DNA from: Candidatus Aenigmatarchaeota archaeon
GTDB taxonomy: Archaea; Aenigmatarchaeota; Aenigmatarchaeia; GW2011-AR5
Direction: 5' to 3'
Length of the DNA stretch: 9,154 nt
NCBI GenBank assembly: GCA_016202875.1
Contig: JACQNX010000052.1
Location: forward strand, 1-9,154
Of the stretch, positions 5,290 to 9,154 are shown piece by piece (within the stretch, counting starts at the first letter, position 1; every line of letters begins with the position of its first letter). The notes below the pieces were generated by a model, which was not told where the DNA came from, made no database searches, and worked only from the letters and a program-made list of their open reading frames with translations. Both the position numbers and the translations under genes were made by a program.

Positions 5290-7710
5290 GCTCATGTCGA
5301 TTCCGAAGACCCTGCTTACGCCGTCCTCCATCGAGATGCCGAAAACCGTGTCCGCCTCGGCTATTGTGAAGTCATTGTGCGTTATCACAATGAACTGGAC
5401 ATTCTTTGAGTACTTCTTGATCACATTTGCAACTTTTTTTGTGTTCGCCTTGTCAAGGGCTGCGTCTATCTCGTCCAGCACGTAGAAAGGCGAGGCGTAG
5501 TGCTGCATAATTGCGAACAAAAAGGACAGGGAAGCCATGGTCTTTTCTCCGCCTGACATGGAATCGATGTTAAGTATTTTTTTGCCGCTCGGATTTGCAG
5601 TGATTATAAGGCCTGAATCGATGTTATTTTCTATTTCCAGCCTCAGCTCGCCAGAGCCCCCTGTAAGATCGCTGTAGATTCTTGCAAAGTTCTGGTTTAT
5701 GCTGCCGAATGTCTCCATGAACTTGTCATAGCGCTTTGTTTCTATTTCCCGGACAACATTCATGACAGCTTCCTTTTCTTCAAGCAGGCGATCCAGCTTC
5801 CTTTTTAGCTCCTCGAATTCCACATTTATTGTCTGGAACTCCTCTATGGCTTTCATGTTCACAGGTCCCAGCTTGTTTATCTCTATCAGCAACCGGCGCA
5901 CACGCTCCTGCAGCTCCTCCTGGCTCTGGTCAAAGAAGCCCCTCACTTCCCTGTAATCCTCGAATTCTATTTTCAGATTGTCCAAATTGGCTTCGAGCCT
6001 CGCCTTATCTATTTTCATCCTGCTGATTTTCCCCTGAAGCACAAGGCGCTCTTCGTACAGCTCCTTTCTTCTCTGCCTCATCTCGCCGAGCTCCTGCTCC
6101 TCTTTTGTGCGCGCTTCCTGCAGCCTTGTAACCTCTTCTGTTTCCTCCTCCTGCCGGGCTTTTAATTTTTCTAACTCCTTTTCCGATTTTTCTATCTCCT
6201 GTTGCAGTTTCCTGTTTTCCTCATCAAGCTGCGTAATTTCGCTGCTGAAACCCTGCGCGCCCTTTCTCTTCTTATAGAAGCCGCCGATCATGGCGCCTGA
6301 AACTTCGACCAGGTCGCCGTCAAGAGTGACAACGCGGAAATTTCTTATTCTTTTTGCTATATCTATGTTGTCAACGACTAGTGTGCTTCCTAACACATAT
6401 TGCATCGCGGGATCGTACCGCCTGTCGTACTCTATAAGGTCAATAGCGTAGCCGATGACGTCCCTGTTCTTATACGGTTTCTTATCATACTGTTTCATTT
6501 TTGCCAGAGGCAGGAATCTTGCCCTGCCTATGCGCTTGTCTTTCAGGGCTCTGATGCAGAAGGAGGCTGTGTCCTCATTCGCGACAACAAGGTCAGAAGA
6601 GTGCCTTCCAATAGCCACTTCCAGGGCGACTGCGTACCTTTTCGGTATTTTTACAAGGGAATTCACTGTGCCATGGACATCTGCATGGCCCATATTCAGC
6701 ACTTCCCTCACAGCAAGATTGCGCTCAGCTGCTGCAGAGATGGATTTCAATCGCTCTGTCTCACGCTCGTTAAAATCAATCTTATCTTTTTTTCTCACTA
6801 TCTCTGTCTGGATCGAGTCTATTTTTCTCAGGATTTCAATGTTGCGCGACTTCTCTATTATCTGCTCGCCCCTTTTCATCAGCGTTTTCTCTTTCTTTTC
6901 AAGATCCGCATCAATAGCGGAGAATTCATTCTCGAGCTTGTCAAATACCTTTACATCCTCATCTATCTCCCTGTCCAGTACGGACATTTTCTCCTCGGCT
7001 TCGTCCAGGCGCTTCTTCACGAGGGATGCCTTTGATTTCCTGAGCTCTGATTCCAGTTTCACGTATTTCTCGGCATTTTCTTTCTCCTCCTTCAGGCGAG
7101 AAACAAGGCGCTGCTTCTCCGCGACAACTATCATGTTTTCCCTGACCCTGATCTCAACCTTTTCCATCTCTGCTGCTGCCTTGTCTTTCTTTTCATTGAA
7201 TTCGGATATGCCGGAAATGTCATCGATAGTTTCCTTGCGCTCGGCATTGGACATCTCTATTATGCGCGTTACGTCGCCCTGCATGATAATATTATATCCG
7301 TCCGCAGACAGGCCTGTCTGGGAAAATATATCGAGGATTTTTGTGCGCGTTACTGTGTGACCATTGATCTTGTAGACAGACACGCCGCTTCTGGTGACGC
7401 GGCGGGTGATTTTTATCTCCTTCTCAGGAAGCGGAATTTTCCCGTCACTATTGTCTAAATATATAGACACCTCGCAAAATTCAGCAGGCTTGCGGTTGCG
7501 GCCGCCGTTGAAGATGAGGTTCTGCAGCTTCTGGGCGCGAATGCTGCGGGCGCTTGTTGTGCCGAGGACGAAGGTGAGGGCATCGACACAATTGCTCTTG
7601 CCCGAGCCATTCGGACCCGCAATCGCGCTGAAGCCTGCAGGAAACGGAATCGTCACCCTGTTCGCAAACGATTTGAACCCCTGCATTGTAATTCTGTCGA
7701 GCCTAGTCAT
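5281..7710 (-). CDS. smc: SMC chromosome condensation ATPase, short-armed
   Basis: This is the SMC ATPase of condensin. From ATG 7710 it has 809 residues, against roughly 1,150-1,200 for usual bacterial and archaeal SMC. Head motifs are present: Walker A GPNGSGKS (32-39), Q-loop around Gln145, signature MSGGEK (718-723), Walker B FYVLDEID (742-749), D-loop ALD, and H-loop T767-H768. A hinge lies at about 340-480, with a VHGTVNSLV opening and an SGAMIGGF close. The two coiled-coil arms (about 170-335 and 490-655) are each about 165 residues, near half of the usual 300-plus, and similar in length to each other, so head and hinge can still pair. I prefer ATG 7710 over the in-frame GTG 7719 because a GGTGA Shine-Dalgarno (7717-7721) overlaps that GTG and sits five bases before the ATG. 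It overlaps the small RHH gene by 8 bases and the methyltransferase by 4. Confidence 0.95.
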   Translation of the reverse strand: MTRLDRITMQGFKSFANRVTIPFPAGFSAIAGPNGSGKSNCVDALTFVLGTTSARSIRAQKLQNLIFNGGRNRKPAEFCEVSIYLDNSDGKIPLPEKEIKITRRVTRSGVSVYKINGHTVTRTKILDIFSQTGLSADGYNIIMQGDVTRIIEMSNAERKETIDDISGISEFNEKKDKAAAEMEKVEIRVRENMIVVAEKQRLVSRLKEEKENAEKYVKLESELRKSKASLVKKRLDEAEEKMSVLDREIDEDVKVFDKLENEFSAIDADLEKKEKTLMKRGEQIIEKSRNIEILRKIDSIQTEIVRKKDKIDFNERETERLKSISAAAERNLAVREVLNMGHADVHGTVNSLVKIPKRYAVALEVAIGRHSSDLVVANEDTASFCIRALKDKRIGRARFLPLAKMKQYDKKPYKNRDVIGYAIDLIEYDRRYDPAMQYVLGSTLVVDNIDIAKRIRNFRVVTLDGDLVEVSGAMIGGFYKKRKGAQGFSSEITQLDEENRKLQQEIEKSEKELEKLKARQEEETEEVTRLQEARTKEEQELGEMRQRRKELYEERLVLQGKISRMKIDKARLEANLDNLKIEFEDYREVRGFFDQSQEELQERVRRLLIEINKLGPVNMKAIEEFQTINVEFEELKRKLDRLLEEKEAVMNVVREIETKRYDKFMETFGSINQNFARIYSDLTGGSGELRLEIENNIDSGLIITANPSGKKILNIDSMSGGEKTMASLSFLFAIMQHYASPFYVLDEIDAALDKANTKKVANVIKKYSKNVQFIVITHNDFTIAEADTVFGISMEDGVSRVFGIDMSKG

Positions 7711-7858
7711 GCCTGTCACCGTTTTTCTTTATTTTTTTAAGTACTTTGAAAATTATGTCATCATAGGTGTCGCCGAAAGAACCAATTTCTTTTCCCACGT
7801 CGTCCAGAAGATGCTTTGTCTTTTTTGATATCCTTACTGTAGTATCGCTATTTGGCAT
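7703..7858 (-). CDS. Small ribbon-helix-helix-like protein (VapB-type antitoxin-like) leading the smc operon
   Basis: The minus strand carries a 51-residue open frame from ATG 7858 to TAG at 7703-7705. It begins MPNSDTTVRISKKTKHLLDD: a short beta-type stretch TTVRIS, then a helix KKTKHLLDDVGKEI, then GDTYDDIIFKVLKKIKK. That is the strand-helix-helix layout of archaeal RHH/VapB-like proteins (T-V-R-I-x-x-x-T-K-x-x-L ... ETYDD-x-I). Such proteins bind DNA as dimers through the strand. No toxin gene is adjacent; the next gene, smc, overlaps it by 8 bases, and the smc Shine-Dalgarno lies inside it. It is probably the first gene of the condensin operon, since the best promoter is directly upstream. 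It could regulate its own operon, bind DNA alongside SMC, or be an orphan antitoxin. The family call is by eye. Confidence 0.75.
   Translation of the reverse strand: MPNSDTTVRISKKTKHLLDDVGKEIGSFGDTYDDIIFKVLKKIKKNGDRHD
7717..7721 (-). promoter_or_regulatory. Shine-Dalgarno site deciding the smc start
   Basis: On the minus strand GGTGA lies within the 3' end of the RHH gene, with a five-base spacer to ATG 7710. The core matches the anti-SD end of archaeal 16S rRNA. It overlaps the GTG at 7719, which makes that codon unlikely as the start. Confidence 0.65.
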
Positions 7859-7867
7859 ACAATGTAT
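7857..7867. promoter_or_regulatory. Palindrome over the RHH start codon, possible operator
   Basis: ATACAATGTAT has five-base arms (ATACA/TGTAT) around one base and covers the predicted transcription start and the first two bases of the RHH start codon. RHH proteins commonly bind short palindromes at their own promoters, so autoregulation is possible. AT-rich palindromes of this size also arise by chance. Confidence 0.3.
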
Positions 7868-7884
7868 AATTTAATATAATGCAG

Positions 7885-7898
7885 TATATAAAGAAAGA
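7885..7898 (-). promoter_or_regulatory. BRE/TATA promoter of the RHH-smc operon
   Basis: On the minus strand TCTTTC (7898-7893, BRE position) is followed by TTTATATA (7892-7885). The box centre is about 30 bases before ATG 7858, placing transcription start near 7862 and giving an almost leaderless mRNA. This is the best TATA-like element between the reductase gene at the right edge and the operon. Confidence 0.6.
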
Positions 7899-7912
7899 GT
7901 TTGAAAAGAGCC

Positions 7913-7930
7913 ATTGGCCAATTTATAAAT
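7913..7930. promoter_or_regulatory. Two adjoining 10-base palindromes upstream of the operon promoter
   Basis: ATTGGCCAAT (7913-7922) and ATTTATAAAT (7921-7930) are both perfect palindromes sharing two bases. They lie 15 or more bases upstream of the BRE of the RHH-smc operon and just after the stop of the reductase gene. The first could be a regulator site; the second resembles a symmetric TATA box with no gene at the right distance on the plus strand. Function unknown. Confidence 0.3.
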
Positions 7931-7939
7931 ACCGCTTCT

Positions 7940-9154
7940 TTATTTCTGCTCCTCGACTTCCAGCGCGAGCTCGTCCATTCCCTCATGACCTATCTCTTTC
8001 AGGAAATCCACTGTGCCCATGTCCTTCCTGCCGCCTGTGTAAGGAAGCTTGGCTTCCAGCTTTTTTCTGAAATTTTCGTCCTTGCTGGCCTTGACTATAA
8101 GCCTGTCGATGAGATAGGGGAACATTTTGCCCAATTTCTGCAGGCGATAATTAGCCTTGATCTCATCGCCTATTACGCTCCACAGCTCTTTGTCGTATTT
8201 CCTGAGGAATTTCTCGCTGAAATCGCCCTTTTCCAGCGCCTCTATCGCCACCTTTGCGGCTATTTTGCCTGAGATCATGGCGTTTCCAATGCCTTCGCCG
8301 CTCAATGGATCAATCAATGCTGCTGCGTCGCCCAGAAGCAGGAAGCCAGGACCATAGCATTTTCTGTGGTAACTGGCTATTGGGAGATTCCATCCCCTGA
8401 TATCGCCCTGAAGCTCTGCATTTTTAAATCTCTCTTTGAAGAGCGGATTTTCTGCGATTGTGCGTTTCTGGGCTTCTACGAGATTAATCCTTTTCTTGTT
8501 CATGTCTTTGATTATCATGCCAAGGCCGACATTGCACTCGTTATTGCCAAGTGGAAATATCCAGAAATAGCCTGGAATAAGCTCGCGGACAAGATGGATT
8601 TCTATCCTGTCTGACAAGCCTTGGACATTTTTGTAATAGGCGCGCGTGGCTGCAATAAGATGTTCTGCCGGGTTTGTTCCGACGCCGAACTTGCGCGCGA
8701 CAATGCTGTGGGCGCCGTCTGCTGCCAGAATAATTTTTGCTCTTATTTCCTCTTCCTTTCCAGATTCGTTTGTTCCCCTTACGCCGGCTGCACAGCCGCT
8801 TTCCACTATTACATCTGTTATGGTAAATATGCGGAATGCGGCTCCGTTCTTTGCGTGCTGGAAAAGATAGTTGTCAAAATCCATTCTTTTATGCACGTAG
8901 CCCGGCGCCGGCTTGCCTCTCTGCTCTACGTCAACATCAACGACAGTGCCGTTGGGCGAGCTAAGGGTAATGCCGTAGATCTTCTGGCCAGGGAGCTTTG
9001 TATAACCCTCATAAATTCCCAGTTCTGTCATGATAGCTGCAGCTTTTCTGCCCTGAGCGTCGCCGCAAGTCTTGTCACGAGGAAACCGGGCCTTGTCAAC
9101 AAGCAGAACGTTTTTGCCCGCTTTGGCCAGGAACATGGCGGCGACGGAGCCGGC
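7940..9154 (-). CDS. Geranylgeranyl reductase-family FAD protein, N-terminus outside window
   Basis: Such enzymes reduce the double bonds of geranylgeranyl chains, in archaea making saturated ether-lipid membranes. The frame stays open to the right edge, and the six codons before the first Met (9136) read AGSVAA, the end of the FAD-binding GxGxxG-x-x-A motif, so that Met is internal and the true start is just past the window. Counting from it: strand-end acid in VLLVDKARFP, T23-C24-G25-D26 at the place of the family's (K)xCG motif, AADGAHS (138-144), the substrate-pocket motif Y190-F191-W192-I193-F194-P195, and GDAAALIDPLSGEG (269-282), the second FAD motif. The visible part is 404 residues, in line with the usual length of about 400 or a little more. 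It could instead act on another isoprenoid or be a related halogenase-like flavoenzyme, but the YxWxFP motif favours the reductase. It ends 81 bases before the RHH gene and seems to be a separate transcription unit. Confidence 0.88.
   Translation of the reverse strand, partial: AGSVAAMFLAKAGKNVLLVDKARFPRDKTCGDAQGRKAAAIMTELGIYEGYTKLPGQKIYGITLSSPNGTVVDVDVEQRGKPAPGYVHKRMDFDNYLFQHAKNGAAFRIFTITDVIVESGCAAGVRGTNESGKEEEIRAKIILAADGAHSIVARKFGVGTNPAEHLIAATRAYYKNVQGLSDRIEIHLVRELIPGYFWIFPLGNNECNVGLGMIIKDMNKKRINLVEAQKRTIAENPLFKERFKNAELQGDIRGWNLPIASYHRKCYGPGFLLLGDAAALIDPLSGEGIGNAMISGKIAAKVAIEALEKGDFSEKFLRKYDKELWSVIGDEIKANYRLQKLGKMFPYLIDRLIVKASKDENFRKKLEAKLPYTGGRKDMGTVDFLKEIGHEGMDELALEVEEQK

Noticed and set aside
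6455..7360. Long plus-strand open frame (301 codons) opposite smc, and a second one at 6400-7035
   Set aside because: Ser/Phe/Leu-rich translations are the usual shadow of a Glu/Lys-rich coiled-coil gene on the other strand. There is no promoter or recognisable domain.
7711..7719. GTG start for smc three codons upstream
   Set aside because: The codon overlaps a GGTGA Shine-Dalgarno ideally spaced for ATG 7710, and SMC proteins normally start just before the first strand.
7901..8272. Plus-strand frame of 123 codons at the end of the reductase gene
   Set aside because: Antisense to conserved C-terminal reductase sequence. The symmetric TATA-like box at 7921-7930 lies inside the frame, not before its start.
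9134..9136. ATG at 9136 as the true start of the reductase gene
   Set aside because: The codons before it continue the FAD-binding motif (AGSVAA), so the Met is internal and the gene is cut by the window edge.

Overview
The window looks archaeal, most likely a small-genome (DPANN-like) lineage. A geranylgeranyl-reductase-family flavoprotein points to isoprenoid ether lipids. Genes at the head of transcription units have TATA-like boxes about 20-30 bases before the start codon, which implies leaderless or very short-leader mRNAs. The chromosome-organising machinery is an SMC-ScpA-ScpB condensin. I cannot assign a phylum from the sequence alone.

Left part (1-2289). A lipoprotein gene on the minus strand runs off the left edge and ends there in Gly/Thr-rich 18-base tandem repeats. 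It is divergent from a plus-strand gene for a small secreted helical protein, and one palindromic TATA element (TTTATAAA, 222-229) sits at the right distance to serve both. A plus-strand thymidylate kinase follows, with an Ile in place of the Walker A Lys, then a markedly AT-rich MOSC-domain protein of the YcbX/mARC type.

Centre (2300-7858, minus strand). One long operon reads, in transcription order: a 51-residue ribbon-helix-helix-like protein, smc, a SAM methyltransferase, scpA, a DHFR/RibD-C-type reductase, scpB and a SET-domain protein. Every junction after smc is an ATGA stop/start overlap, so the genes should be translationally coupled. The SMC is only about 809 residues, with coiled-coil arms about half the usual length, although ATPase head and hinge motifs are present. 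The AT-rich methyltransferase gene between smc and scpA is bracketed by a 15-base direct repeat (14 identical), which looks like the scar of an insertion. The SET gene appears frameshifted in a run of six C.

Right edge (7940-9154, minus strand). A geranylgeranyl-reductase-family gene lacks its N-terminus because the window ends inside its FAD-binding motif. The 81-base gap between it and the operon holds the operon promoter and several short palindromes.

No RNA gene, CRISPR array, transposase or replication origin was seen. The main points of interest are the half-length SMC, its RHH leader gene, the methyltransferase insertion scar, the Lys-less thymidylate kinase P-loop and the broken SET gene.
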